A stretch of 64,000 nt of DNA from an uncultured Alphaproteobacteria bacterium (GTDB taxonomy: Bacteria; Pseudomonadota; Alphaproteobacteria; Rhizobiales; Aestuariivirgaceae), in assembly GCA_937873445.1 (NCBI GenBank), contig CALMWF010000031.1:43600-107599 (forward strand), read 5' to 3'. Position numbers and translations under genes: made by a program. Positions 29,344 through 37,230 of the stretch are shown one piece after another. Position 1 is the first letter of the stretch. Every line of letters begins with the position of its first letter. The notes below the pieces were generated by a model. The model had not been told where the DNA came from and did no database searches. It saw nothing but the letters and a program-made list of their open reading frames with translations.

Positions 29344-30180
29344 ATGTCGAATGGAGCCTGGACAGATCAAGAGAACGACCTGATCGTCGCGGATTACTTC
29401 GCGATGCTGGTCGACGACGTCTCTGGCCGCCCCTACAGCAAGGCCGAGCACCGGCGCGGGCTTCTGCCCCTGTTGAACGAAAGGTCCGAGGGATCGGTCG
29501 AGTTCAAGCACCAGAATATCAGCGCCGTGCTGAAGGGTCTGGGTGAGGACTGGATACCGGGCTACAAGCCTGCCTTCAATTTCCAGATGACGCTGGTTGA
29601 CGCCGTGGCACGTTGGCTGGCGCTGAACCCGGCCTGGCTCGGCCGTCAATTGGGTACAGGAGCGCCGACTGGCCTGGCAGAGGCGCGGCCGATCTGGATC
29701 GGGCCACCGCCCACCTTGTCGAACCAGCCGCCGCCGCAGGAGCTGGAGCAGATGCTGCACATCGCCCGCAAATTCGATATCGCGGCGAGAGACGAGCGAA
29801 ACCGGATCCTAGGCCGTGCCGGTGAGGAGCGCGTTCTGGCGCATGAACGTGCTGTCCTCACATCAGCGGGCCGCGACGACCTTGCGAGCAAGGTCCGATG
29901 GGTTTCGGAGGAGGACGGCGATGGTGCCGGTTACGATATCTCGAGCTTTGCGCCGGACGGTCGTCCGCGCCTGATCGAGGTGAAGACGACAAACGGCTGG
30001 GAGCGCACGCCTTTCCAGATCAGCCGAAATGAGCTGGCTGTGGCCGAGGAGCGACGCTCGGAATGGTCCCTGTTCCGGCTCTGGAACTTCGCGCGCGAGC
30101 CAAAGGCGTTCGAACTGCACCCGCCGCTAGACGCGCATGTCTCGCTGACCGCGACGTCCTTTCAGGCAAGTTTTCATTGA
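29344..30180 (+). CDS. DUF3883-domain, PD-(D/E)XK nuclease-like protein
   Basis: This 278-residue protein has an N-terminal region beginning WTDQENDLIVADYFAML, with a following YSKAEHRRGL segment that recurs in proteins of this type. The C-terminal DUF3883-like domain (about residues 150-260) shows GAGYDISSF and, 11 residues later, LIEVKTT, a D...ExK arrangement like the metal site of PD-(D/E)XK nucleases, then PFQISRNEL and WSLFRLWNF. DUF3883 domains are often found in restriction and defence loci. No methylase, helicase or partner is next to it. Its start has no clear ribosome site. Codon use is less G+C-biased than its neighbours, so it was probably acquired. Confidence 0.7.
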   Translation: MSNGAWTDQENDLIVADYFAMLVDDVSGRPYSKAEHRRGLLPLLNERSEGSVEFKHQNISAVLKGLGEDWIPGYKPAFNFQMTLVDAVARWLALNPAWLGRQLGTGAPTGLAEARPIWIGPPPTLSNQPPPQELEQMLHIARKFDIAARDERNRILGRAGEERVLAHERAVLTSAGRDDLASKVRWVSEEDGDGAGYDISSFAPDGRPRLIEVKTTNGWERTPFQISRNELAVAEERRSEWSLFRLWNFAREPKAFELHPPLDAHVSLTATSFQASFH

Positions 30181-30183
30181 AGG

Positions 30184-30420
30184 TCAGCGAAACGCCCGCT
30201 CAGTCAGCTCCTGCCATGTCTCCTCGACCAGAAAGCAAAGGTCATAGAGGTTGACCACCGACGCCCCGCGCTCGCAGGTCCGGCGTTTGAGCACCTCTGG
30301 CGACAGATAGGTGAGACGCAACTGGCGGCTGATGTGGCGTTCGGCCAGGCCGACGGCCTCGGCCAGTTCCTGTATGATGGCGAACTCACCAGCCTCCATG
30401 CGCCGCCAGCCCCTCGCCAT
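30184..30420 (-). pseudogene. HTH tail relic resembling the C-terminus of a large serine recombinase
   Basis: The 78-residue frame reads RRMEAGEFAIIQELAEAVGL followed by AERHISRQLRLTYLSPEVLK, the helix-turn-helix near the C-terminus of recombinase-family (large serine recombinase) proteins in alphaproteobacteria. No catalytic resolvase domain is present. The frame starts inside the broken TMEM175 gene, so the likely reading is a 3' remnant of a mobile-element recombinase fused to other DNA. A free-standing small HTH protein is possible but less likely. Confidence 0.6.
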
Positions 30421-30505
30421 GCGGAACCTTGAGCTCCAGCACCATGATGGTCAGGATGATGGCCATCACGCCATCGGTAAAGGCTTCAAGCCGGCCCTTG
30501 TGCAT
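30386..30505 (-). pseudogene. Truncated TMEM175-family (DUF1211) potassium channel gene
   Basis: This 39-codon frame begins MHKGRLEAFTDGVMAIILTI and continues MVLELKVPHGEGLAA, which matches the first membrane helix of bacterial TMEM175-type channels, including the R...F(S/T)DGV signature. Homology stops at about 30400 and a TGA follows at 30386-30388; the other five helices of the roughly 200-residue family are missing. It lies 9 nt after the SDR stop, so it was probably the third gene of that small operon before the recombinase-relic DNA broke it. It is too short to make a channel. Confidence 0.75.
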
Positions 30506-30514
30506 TGTGTTCCC

Positions 30515-31144
30515 CTACCAGCTGAGGTTCACGGTCTGGCGGCCATAGCGGTGTGCGGCCAGTTCCGTTGCGATGAAGGCTGCCACATCAGCGCGGTCGA
30601 TCGCCGTCATGTTGGCCTGCCCGCGCCAGTCGGTGATCGCGCGCCACGTGCCGCGGCCGGGGCCGGATTTCAGGTAAGCGGGGCGGATCAGCGTCCAGTC
30701 CATGCCGCTGGCGCGCACCATCGCCTCCTGCCGGTCCTTGTCGGCATAGATGCGGCCCAGCAGCAGCGGCAGGATCACCCGGTCATAGACAAAGCCGCCG
30801 TGGCCGCGGCTGTCTCCTGCGCCCATGCCGGTGATGCACAGGAAGCGATCCACGCCCTCGGCCTGCATGGCGGTGAGAATATTGGCCGTGCCGCGCGACA
30901 GCAGCGTCACCGGGCCCTTGAGGATCAAGGGCGTGCCCAGCGAGGAAATGACGGCGCTGACGCCCCGCACGGCGGCGCGCAGGCTGGCCACGTCCTCGAC
31001 ATCACCCTTGGCCACTTCAACCCCGGCATCGGCAAGGGCCTCGGGCCTGCGGGCAAGCGCGCGCACGCTCATGGACTGTGCCTGCACGGCCTTCACAATC
31101 TCACGGCCGGTGGGGCCGGTTGCCCCGATGACAAGAACGGTCAT
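30515..31144 (-). CDS. NAD(P)-binding (atypical SDR / NmrA-like) protein
   Basis: This 209-residue protein has the Rossmann motif VIGATGPTGREIVKAV at its N-terminus, the VSAVISSLG strand and a YADKDRQEAMVR stretch typical of atypical short-chain dehydrogenase (SDR_a5) proteins that reduce or sense NAD(P)H. The classical YxxxK pair is replaced by this family's arrangement. It overlaps the secreted-protein gene by ATGA. The divergent LysR gene may control it. Substrate unknown. Confidence 0.82.
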   Translation of the reverse strand: MTVLVIGATGPTGREIVKAVQAQSMSVRALARRPEALADAGVEVAKGDVEDVASLRAAVRGVSAVISSLGTPLILKGPVTLLSRGTANILTAMQAEGVDRFLCITGMGAGDSRGHGGFVYDRVILPLLLGRIYADKDRQEAMVRASGMDWTLIRPAYLKSGPGRGTWRAITDWRGQANMTAIDRADVAAFIATELAAHRYGRQTVNLSW

Positions 31145-31695
31145 TGCTTCACCAGCGGAAAGGGGGTGAGGGCTGACGGGCGGGCCTTGGTCAGATCACC
31201 GGCACGGTCGCCGAAGAATAGCTGGCCATCCTTCAGCGCCACCAAATCATATTCACCCATGGCCTGCATCAGCGCGGGCAGGAAGCCGCAACCTTCGCTC
31301 ACAAGGTGCTTGGTCACGCCGTTTTCAAGGGTGCAGCCCATGCTGGCGAACAGGGCAACACCGGCTGGGCTTTCGGCGGTCAGATCGCGCTTCAGGGCGG
31401 GAAAGATACCTTCATGGGCACCGGTCACGGAAGCCGATGGGCCGCCGAGGACATAGGCACCGGCAACATCGATGCGGAAAAGCGGCTGGGAGGCCGCCTG
31501 GTCGGCAAAAGCCAGAAAAGTAACGGACCAGCGGTCGTCGCTAATGTGAAAATCACGGGTGGCGAAAATGCCCCCCTGGGATTCGGGCGCGGCGCTGCGC
31601 CAGTGGCCCGCTATGGCGGGCGCGTCACCAGCCTGGGCCGGCAGAGAAAGGGCAGCAAAACCGAGAGCGGCGGTGAGCCGGTGGATAGGGCGCAT
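31141..31695 (-). CDS. Secreted protein of unknown function (possible APCDD1-like domain)
   Basis: This exported 184-residue protein has a signal peptide (residues 1-22, ending LPAQA). The mature sequence has the order GHWRSAAPE, TRDFHISDDRWSVTFLAFAD, QPLFRIDVAGAYVLG, VTGAHEG and a late EGCGFL. That pattern (W-R-S, charged beta strands, an F-A-D segment, a G-Y-G turn) recalls the APCDD1 domain, first described in animal Wnt inhibitors and also present in bacteria; I hold this loosely. It is first in a minus-strand pair with the SDR gene and divergent from the LysR regulator. Confidence 0.6.
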   Translation of the reverse strand: MRPIHRLTAALGFAALSLPAQAGDAPAIAGHWRSAAPESQGGIFATRDFHISDDRWSVTFLAFADQAASQPLFRIDVAGAYVLGGPSASVTGAHEGIFPALKRDLTAESPAGVALFASMGCTLENGVTKHLVSEGCGFLPALMQAMGEYDLVALKDGQLFFGDRAGDLTKARPSALTPFPLVKQ

Positions 31696-31772
31696 TGAGA
31701 CCTCCTGATAGTGGTTCGGCCATCAGGCACGATGCGAACACATCCATCAAGTTGACATTTGCGAATTATGAA

Positions 31773-31787
31773 ATAAGCCCAGCTTAT
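31773..31787. promoter_or_regulatory. LysR-type dyad (T-N11-A) overlapping the regulator's start
   Basis: ATAAGC-CCA-GCTTAT is a perfect 6-3-6 inverted repeat containing T-N11-A, the shape of LysR-family boxes. It covers the first two bases of the regulator's ATG. A direct repeat TGCGAA (31733-31738 and 31760-31765) and TTCG-N16-CGAA (31715-31738) lie in the same 90-nt divergent gap. Binding here would fit autoregulation and control of the secreted-protein/SDR pair. Confidence 0.55.
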
Positions 31788-32697
31788 GAATCTGCGCCGC
31801 TATGACCTGAATCTGCTTGTCGTCGTCGACGCTGTGCTGCGGGAAGGCTCGATCTCGGCGGCGGCATTGCGGCTCGGCCTCACGCAGCCGGCGGTGTCGC
31901 AGGCGCTGGCGCGGGCGCGGGCCATGTTCGGCGATCCCTTGATGGTGCGCAGCGGGCGCGGCTTGCAGGCGACACCGCGGGCAATTGAACTGCAGGCTGA
32001 ACTGGCCGCCCTTCTGGAGCAGGTGGAAACGCTGATCGACGGCCAGGTTTTTGGTCCCGCCCAGTCGCGGCGCAGTTTTTCCATCGCCGCCAGCGACCTG
32101 GCCGAAATGGTGGTGATGTCCGGGGCCATGGCGCGGCTTGTTGCAGAGGCGCCCCTCTGCCGGTTTCAGCTGTGGCCAGCCCGTCATGACTATGGGGAGG
32201 TCATCCCCGATGTGGTGCTCATGGGGGCCGCGCCGCCGGAGGGGCCGTGGCTGAGCTGCGATCTCTACCAGGACCGTTTTGTGATGCTGGCCCGCCGCGG
32301 GCATCAGGCCCTTGGGGGGGCGCTTTCGGCAGAAGCCTTTGCGGCGCTGCCGCAGGCTATGGTCTCGCCCCGCGGCGATGGCGCGTCGGGTCCGGTTGAT
32401 GCCGCATTGTCGGCGGTCGGCCTTTCCCGTCAGGTGCATTTTGTGACCACGCGCTTTGGCAGCCTGCCGACGATATTGGCCAAAAGCGGTCTGGTGGCCG
32501 CCGTGCCGGCGCGCTTTGCCGCCTTGCCGGCGGTCATGGCCCTGTGCGCACGGGCCGAGCTGCCGGTGGCGGTGGCGCCCTTCACCATGCGGCTGGTGTG
32601 GCATCGCACCCGTGACAGCGATCCGGCGCAGCAATGGCTGCGTGAACGGATAGTGGCTTCTGTCGCCACAGAAGATGGGCGCGCCCCGGCAGGCTGA
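31786..32697 (+). CDS. LysR-family transcriptional regulator
   Basis: This 303-residue regulator has the N-terminal helix-turn-helix NLRRYDLNLLVVVDAVLREG, then SISAAALRLGLTQPAVSQAL, and an effector-binding domain from about residue 90. The sequence of the first 65 residues is NodD-like in style (RYDLNLL, FGDPLMVRSGRGL). It is transcribed away from the secreted-protein/SDR pair, the usual arrangement for a LysR target. The ligand is unknown. After its stop, 227 nt contain a small hairpin (32752-32766) and a promoter for the next gene. Confidence 0.9.
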   Translation: MNLRRYDLNLLVVVDAVLREGSISAAALRLGLTQPAVSQALARARAMFGDPLMVRSGRGLQATPRAIELQAELAALLEQVETLIDGQVFGPAQSRRSFSIAASDLAEMVVMSGAMARLVAEAPLCRFQLWPARHDYGEVIPDVVLMGAAPPEGPWLSCDLYQDRFVMLARRGHQALGGALSAEAFAALPQAMVSPRGDGASGPVDAALSAVGLSRQVHFVTTRFGSLPTILAKSGLVAAVPARFAALPAVMALCARAELPVAVAPFTMRLVWHRTRDSDPAQQWLRERIVASVATEDGRAPAG

Positions 32698-32868
32698 GCC
32701 GCTGCCATTCCGGCTGCCATCCGCCGGGTGCTCGTGGACCGCAATCCTGCCTGCGGCTTTGCCGCAATTGTGCCGCGGACCGATCATTTTCCGGCCACGG
32801 GGGCGCGGCACAGTCCGGCCATGGGCCAGTCCATTAAGGTGGGTTCTGGCGGCCCCATGGGGGCGTGC

Positions 32869-32874
32869 TATAAT
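32869..32874 (+). promoter_or_regulatory. Candidate -10 element (TATAAT) upstream of DUF2147 gene
   Basis: A perfect TATAAT preceded by TGC lies 56 nt before the DUF2147 start in an otherwise G+C-rich gap. I see no good -35 hexamer at the right distance, so the promoter is tentative. Confidence 0.4.
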
Positions 32875-32930
32875 TCGCGCAGCCGCACAGGGGGGCTACC
32901 CCCGTTTGCGGGCGCAGGTGAGGAGTGATG

Positions 32931-33365
32931 ATGGGCAAGTGGTTGATCAATGTGATGGCGGGTGCAGCACTGATGCTCAGTGCGCTGCCGGCTCAGGCCA
33001 TGGCGGCCGGGCCGGAGGGCACCTGGATCATGAACAATGGCAAGGTCACGGTGCGGGTCAGCTATTGCGGCGGCGAAAAGCTGTGCGCCACCATTGTGGG
33101 CCTGGCCAAGCCCACCTACAAGGATGGCACCCCCAAGATCGACAAGCACAATCCCAATCCGGCGCTGCGCAGCCGCCGGGTCATCGGCCTGACAATAATC
33201 TCTGGCATGCAGCCGGCTGGCGCCAACCACTGGAAGGGCCAGATCTACAATGCCGACGACGGCGGCACCTATCGCTCCTCGGCGGATTTGTCCGGCGACA
33301 CCATGGTGGTGAAGGGCTGCTGGGGTCCGTTCTGCAAGAATATGAATTTCAAGCGGGTCAACTGA
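32931..33365 (+). CDS. DUF2147-domain secreted protein
   Basis: This small exported protein (144 residues) has a signal peptide (MGKWLINVMAGAALMLSALP, cleavage near AMA). The mature part has the DUF2147 layout: an initial GTWIMNNGKVTVRVSYCGG, the LCATIVGL strand, ISGM-x-NHWKGQIYNADDG and a final VKGCWGPFCKN with paired cysteines. Three possible starts sit together (32925 GTG, 32928 ATG, 32931 ATG); 32931 is best spaced from the GAGGAG site. DUF2147 proteins have no established function; some are lipocalin-like by fold prediction. Confidence 0.85.
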   Translation: MGKWLINVMAGAALMLSALPAQAMAAGPEGTWIMNNGKVTVRVSYCGGEKLCATIVGLAKPTYKDGTPKIDKHNPNPALRSRRVIGLTIISGMQPAGANHWKGQIYNADDGGTYRSSADLSGDTMVVKGCWGPFCKNMNFKRVN

Positions 33366-33388
33366 TCCGCCGGACGGGAGGGGGGCCC

Positions 33389-34192
33389 ATGCGGTTTGTC
33401 ACCACTATTCGGAAACTGGTTCTGACGCTCATGCTTGGGCTCGGCCTTGCCGGTGTGGCGCTGGCCCAGGTGCCGGAGGAGCTGCCCTTTGCCAAGAAGC
33501 TGAAGCTGGCCCAGGTGGGTGATGAAGAGGCCCAGATGGCGGTGGGCCTGGCCTATGAAAACGGCGTCGACACCAAGCCGGACAAGGCCGAGGCGGCCAA
33601 ATGGTACCGCAAGGCGGCGCTGGCCGGAAATCTCGATGCCCAGTTCCGTCTCGCCGGTCTGGTGGCCAAGGGCAGCAAGGGCCTGACCCGCGACATGGCC
33701 GTGGCGGTGAAGCTTTATCAGACCGCTGCCGACAAGGGCCATGCAGCGTCGCAGAATGCCCTGGGCCAGCTTCATCAGGCTGGCAACGGGGTGGCCAAGG
33801 ACGACAAGCTGGCCTTCGAGTGGTATGAGAAGGCGGCGGCGCAACGCCTTGCTGTGGCTGAAAATAATCTTGGCATGATGTATCTGAACGGCACTGGCAC
33901 AGCGCGCAATCTGGCGCAGGCCTTCCAGTTGTTTGAGCGCGCCGCCGAGCAGAATGACGGCTGGGGACTGAACAACCTTGGCGGCATGTATGAAATGGGC
34001 TGGGGCGTGGCCAGAAGCCCGCTCAAGGCCCGCGACTATTATGCCAGGGCAGCGGCCCTTGGCATTGAGTCAGCCAGCGCCAATCTGGCCCGGCTGGGCG
34101 ACGCTGCCACCGGCAGCGTGAAGCCGGTGCCGCCGCCCCCCAGCGCCGTTGCAACACCGCCGACACCGGTTTCGGCTCCTCCCGGCCAGTAA
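33389..34192 (+). CDS. Exported Sel1-like repeat (TPR-like) protein
   Basis: This 267-residue protein has a signal peptide (residues 1-26, ending GVALA) and then five Sel1 repeats, visible as spaced units such as AQMAVGLAYENG, AAKWYRKAALAGN, AQFRLAGLVAKG, ASQNALGQLHQAG, AENNLGMMYLNG and GLNNLGGMYEMGW. The last 30 residues are Pro/Ala-rich. Sel1 solenoids act as protein-protein scaffolds, often at the envelope. The start at 33389 puts the signal peptide first; the longer open frame upstream is a shadow of the preceding genes. Partner unknown. Confidence 0.88.
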   Translation: MRFVTTIRKLVLTLMLGLGLAGVALAQVPEELPFAKKLKLAQVGDEEAQMAVGLAYENGVDTKPDKAEAAKWYRKAALAGNLDAQFRLAGLVAKGSKGLTRDMAVAVKLYQTAADKGHAASQNALGQLHQAGNGVAKDDKLAFEWYEKAAAQRLAVAENNLGMMYLNGTGTARNLAQAFQLFERAAEQNDGWGLNNLGGMYEMGWGVARSPLKARDYYARAAALGIESASANLARLGDAATGSVKPVPPPPSAVATPPTPVSAPPGQ

Positions 34193-34263
34193 TTCACCCT
34201 TTCTTCACCACCTTCCTGAACCGGCTGTTTACGGCCTGCGCGTCATGGTGAGCGATGCGTAAA

Positions 34264-34281
34264 GGCGGGGCTTTTCCCGCC
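34264..34281 (+). terminator. Possible weak terminator before rlpA
   Basis: GGCGGG and CCCGCC (34264-34269 and 34276-34281) form a 6-bp stem around GCTTTT, followed by only GTTT. It may partly separate the Sel1 gene from rlpA. Confidence 0.4.
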
Positions 34282-34339
34282 GTTTCCGGCACGTCCGCCT
34301 CGGGGGAGGTGGGGCCTGCCGCTGGTGGGGAGTTGTGTC

Positions 34340-35341
34340 ATGGCGTCAGGATTCAGATGGACAGTGCTGCTGGTGACAGCGGGCATTGCGCTGGCGGGGT
34401 GTTCGTCCCATCACGAAAGCAAGAAATCCGCCAAGCTCGATCCCTTCGCGGGGACCGGCAGTCCCTATTACAAGGGCACGGGCAAAATCCCCATGGGGGG
34501 TGGCAAGTATCACGTCGGCAAGCCCTATCAGGTGGCGGGCCGCTGGTTCACCCCGCGTGATGAGCCGGGCTATGACCGGTCGGGGCTGGCGTCATGGTAT
34601 GGCGAGGCCTTCAACCGCCGCCGCACCGCCAATGGCGAATATTTCGACATGGAGGAAATGACGGCGGCCCATCCCACCCTGCCGCTGCCGAGCTATGCCA
34701 AGGTGACCAATCTGGAAAACGGCCGCCAGGTGATTGTGCGCATCAATGACCGTGGCCCCTATGTGGGGCCGCGCATCATGGACATGTCGAAGCGGGCGGC
34801 GGATGCGCTGGGCTATCGCAACCAGGGCACCACCCATGTGCGCGTGCAGTATATCGGCGTGGCGCCGCTCAATGACCGCAACGGTGCCCATCTTCTGGCG
34901 ATGAATGAACAGTTGCAGCGCGGCGTGCCGCTGAACCGGATGATTGCGGCGGCTGACCGCGATGCCGGTTATGCCACTCCGGTAACGGTGGCGTCGGCGG
35001 CCCCGTCTGCGCCAGCCTATCGGCCACCGGGCGATCAGCCGCCACGCTATGAGACGGCGGATGCGGCCCCCGCATCAGGGCAGGGCGGGGCCTATTTCGT
35101 GCAGGTGGGATCCTTTGCCGACCCCGCCAATGTGCAAAGGCTGGAGGAACAGCTGGCCAGTGTGGGCCGGGTGCAGGTGGCGGAACTCATCGGTTCCACC
35201 GGTCAGATCTATCGCGTGCGCCTTGGCCCGGTGGCCAGCGCCGCCGAAGCCGATGCCATGGCAGCGGAAGTGGAGCAGATGGGCATTGCCCATCCGCGTG
35301 TCATCCAGGCGCTGGTGGAGCAGGCATCGGCCAGGCCCTGA
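34340..35341 (+). CDS. rlpA: Septal ring lytic transglycosylase RlpA family lipoprotein with SPOR domain
   Basis: This is a lipoprotein (333 residues) with a lipobox LAGC near residue 22. The double-psi beta-barrel domain is at roughly residues 75-170 (GLASWYGEAFNRRRTANGE, then VRINDRGPYVGPRIMDMSKR, with catalytic Asp). The C-terminal SPOR domain (YFVQVGSFADPANVQRLEEQ) binds denuded septal glycan. It therefore acts at the division site on peptidoglycan. The ATG at 34340, seven bases after TGGGGAG, is preferred to a GTG at 34325. The carboxypeptidase gene follows. Confidence 0.93.
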   Translation: MASGFRWTVLLVTAGIALAGCSSHHESKKSAKLDPFAGTGSPYYKGTGKIPMGGGKYHVGKPYQVAGRWFTPRDEPGYDRSGLASWYGEAFNRRRTANGEYFDMEEMTAAHPTLPLPSYAKVTNLENGRQVIVRINDRGPYVGPRIMDMSKRAADALGYRNQGTTHVRVQYIGVAPLNDRNGAHLLAMNEQLQRGVPLNRMIAAADRDAGYATPVTVASAAPSAPAYRPPGDQPPRYETADAAPASGQGGAYFVQVGSFADPANVQRLEEQLASVGRVQVAELIGSTGQIYRVRLGPVASAAEADAMAAEVEQMGIAHPRVIQALVEQASARP

Positions 35342-35432
35342 CGGCGGCGAATATCGCCAGCTTCGTTTTGCAATCGGCGGCACTTCCCGGTAACCTCGCG
35401 GGCCGGGTGCGGCTTGGAGTGCAGGTGAGGCT

Positions 35433-36587
35433 TTGCTGAAACAACTGGTGATCTGTCTGGCAGTGTGGCTGGGCGGCCTTGGGCTGGCCTGTGCCCAGGA
35501 GCCGACACCCTTTGAAAGTGCTGCGCCGCAGGCCATTCTGATGGACGCCATGAGTGGTCTGTCCTTCTACGAGAAGGATGCCGACCGGGCGGTGCCGCCC
35601 GCCTCCATGAGCAAGCTCATGACCATGGTGCTGGTGTTCGACGCGCTCAAGAAGGGCGAGGTCAGGCTCGATCAGGAATTTCTGGTGAGCGAGAACGCCT
35701 GGCGCAGCGGCGGCGCCATGTCGGGCGGTTCCACCATGTATGCCGAACTCAATTCGCGGGTGAAGCTCGATGATCTCATTCACGGCGCCATCATCCAGTC
35801 GGCCAATGACGCCTGCATCGCCATTGCCGAGGGCATGGCGGGCAGCGAGGCCGCCTTCGTCACGCGCATGAATGACAAGGCCAAAGAACTGGGCCTCAAG
35901 AACGCGACCTTCCGCAATTCCACCGGTCTGCCTGATCCGCAGCATCTGATGAGCGTGCGCGATCTGGCCACGCTGGCGCGTTACATCGTCAGCAATCATC
36001 CCGACCGCTACACCATCTACCGCACGCCGGAATTCACCTGGAACAAGATCACCCAGCAGAACCGCAATCCGCTGCTGAAGGATTATCCCGGCGCCGACGG
36101 CATGAAGACCGGCTTCACCAAGGAGGCGGGCTATGGGCTGGTGGGTTCGGCGCAGCGCGACGGCCGCCGCCTGATCATGGTGATTGCCGGCCTGCCGTCC
36201 ATCGCGGCGCGCAAGGCCGAGGCCCAGAAGCTGCTGGACTGGGGCTTCAGCCAGTTCCGGGCCGTTGATGTCTATGCCGCCGACGAGCGCATCACCAAGG
36301 TCAGGGTCTGGGGCGGGGTCAGGAACAAGGTGACGGTGGTGAGCGCCCAGCCCTTCCGGCTGGCCCTGTCGCCACGGGAGCAGGAGACGGCGGAACTGAA
36401 ACTGGACTACACCGGGCCGCTGATGGCGCCGGTGAAGAAGGGCCAGCCGGTGGGCACCATCAAGGTGGTGGCGGCGGGTCACACGCTGGCGGAAGCGCCG
36501 GCAGTGGCGGGCGATGACGTGGCGGAGGACAGCTCCATGTGGGGGCGGGCCTGGGACAGCATTCTGATCATGATCTTCGGAGGCTGA
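35433..36587 (+). CDS. D-alanyl-D-alanine carboxypeptidase (penicillin-binding protein, DacA/C type)
   Basis: This S11 peptidase (384 residues) trims the terminal D-Ala from peptidoglycan stems in the periplasm. Signal peptide residues 1-22 (TTG start, ending ACA). The catalytic triad of motifs is complete: SMSK (in PPASMSKLMTM), SAN (IIQSANDAC) and KTG (GMKTGFTKEAGYG). A C-terminal beta domain (from about residue 285) precedes a probable amphipathic membrane anchor (WDSILIMIFGG). The TTG start follows AGGTGAGG. The thymidylate kinase gene starts 1 nt after its stop. Confidence 0.94.
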   Translation: MLKQLVICLAVWLGGLGLACAQEPTPFESAAPQAILMDAMSGLSFYEKDADRAVPPASMSKLMTMVLVFDALKKGEVRLDQEFLVSENAWRSGGAMSGGSTMYAELNSRVKLDDLIHGAIIQSANDACIAIAEGMAGSEAAFVTRMNDKAKELGLKNATFRNSTGLPDPQHLMSVRDLATLARYIVSNHPDRYTIYRTPEFTWNKITQQNRNPLLKDYPGADGMKTGFTKEAGYGLVGSAQRDGRRLIMVIAGLPSIAARKAEAQKLLDWGFSQFRAVDVYAADERITKVRVWGGVRNKVTVVSAQPFRLALSPREQETAELKLDYTGPLMAPVKKGQPVGTIKVVAAGHTLAEAPAVAGDDVAEDSSMWGRAWDSILIMIFGG

Positions 36588-36588
36588 C

Positions 36589-37230
36589 ATGACGGGCACA
36601 TTCATCACCTTCGAGGGTGGCGAGGGGGCGGGCAAGTCCACCCACATCCGGCTGGTGGCCGACCACCTGAAAAGCAAGGGCCATGCGGTGGTGGTGACGC
36701 GCGAACCCGGCGGCACCGAGCAGGGCGAGGGGGTCAGGGCGCTTCTGGTCACCGGCGATGTCAGGCGCTGGACGCCCATGGCCGAGGCGCTGCTGAACTA
36801 TGCCGCCCGCGATGCCCATCTCAATACCGTGATCAGGCCTGCCCTGGCGGCTGGCAAGATTGTGCTGTGCGACCGGTTCATGGATTCCACCCGCGCCTAT
36901 CAGGGCTATGCGGGCGGGCTTGATCTGGCCTTCATTGATGAGCTGGAACGCCGCGTGGTCGGCCGGACCGTGCCGCGCCTGACGCTGATTTTCGACCTTG
37001 ACCCGGTGGACGGATTGCGCCGGGCGCGCCAGCGGGGCGAGGGCGCACCGGCTGCCGCCGAGGACCGGTTCGAGCACAAGGAACTGGTGTTTCACCAGCG
37101 CCTGCGCGATGGCTTCAGGGCCATTGCGGAGGCTGACCCCGGGCGCTGCCGGGTGGTGGATGCCACGCGCAGTCTGGCGGTGGTGGGGGCCGATGTCCTC
37201 GGCCATGTCATGGACGCGGTCGATGGCTGA
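36589..37230 (+). CDS. tmk: Thymidylate kinase
   Basis: Tmk phosphorylates dTMP to dTDP for DNA synthesis. The P-loop is FEGGEGAGKSTHIRLV near residue 8, the DRF-type motif is in LCDRFMDSTRAYQG, and VVTREPGGTEQGE is the substrate loop. Length is 213 residues, normal. holB begins 8 nt inside its 3' end, so the two are coupled. Confidence 0.97.
   Translation: MTGTFITFEGGEGAGKSTHIRLVADHLKSKGHAVVVTREPGGTEQGEGVRALLVTGDVRRWTPMAEALLNYAARDAHLNTVIRPALAAGKIVLCDRFMDSTRAYQGYAGGLDLAFIDELERRVVGRTVPRLTLIFDLDPVDGLRRARQRGEGAPAAAEDRFEHKELVFHQRLRDGFRAIAEADPGRCRVVDATRSLAVVGADVLGHVMDAVDG

Noticed and set aside
28997..30500. Direct repeat of the tRNA-Ser 3' end (att site)
   Set aside because: No second copy of the T-arm/acceptor sequence was seen up to the SDR gene.
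32752..32766. Hairpin TGCGGC-TTT-GCCGCA after the LysR gene as a terminator
   Set aside because: There is no T-run after the stem; it may be chance in G+C-rich DNA.
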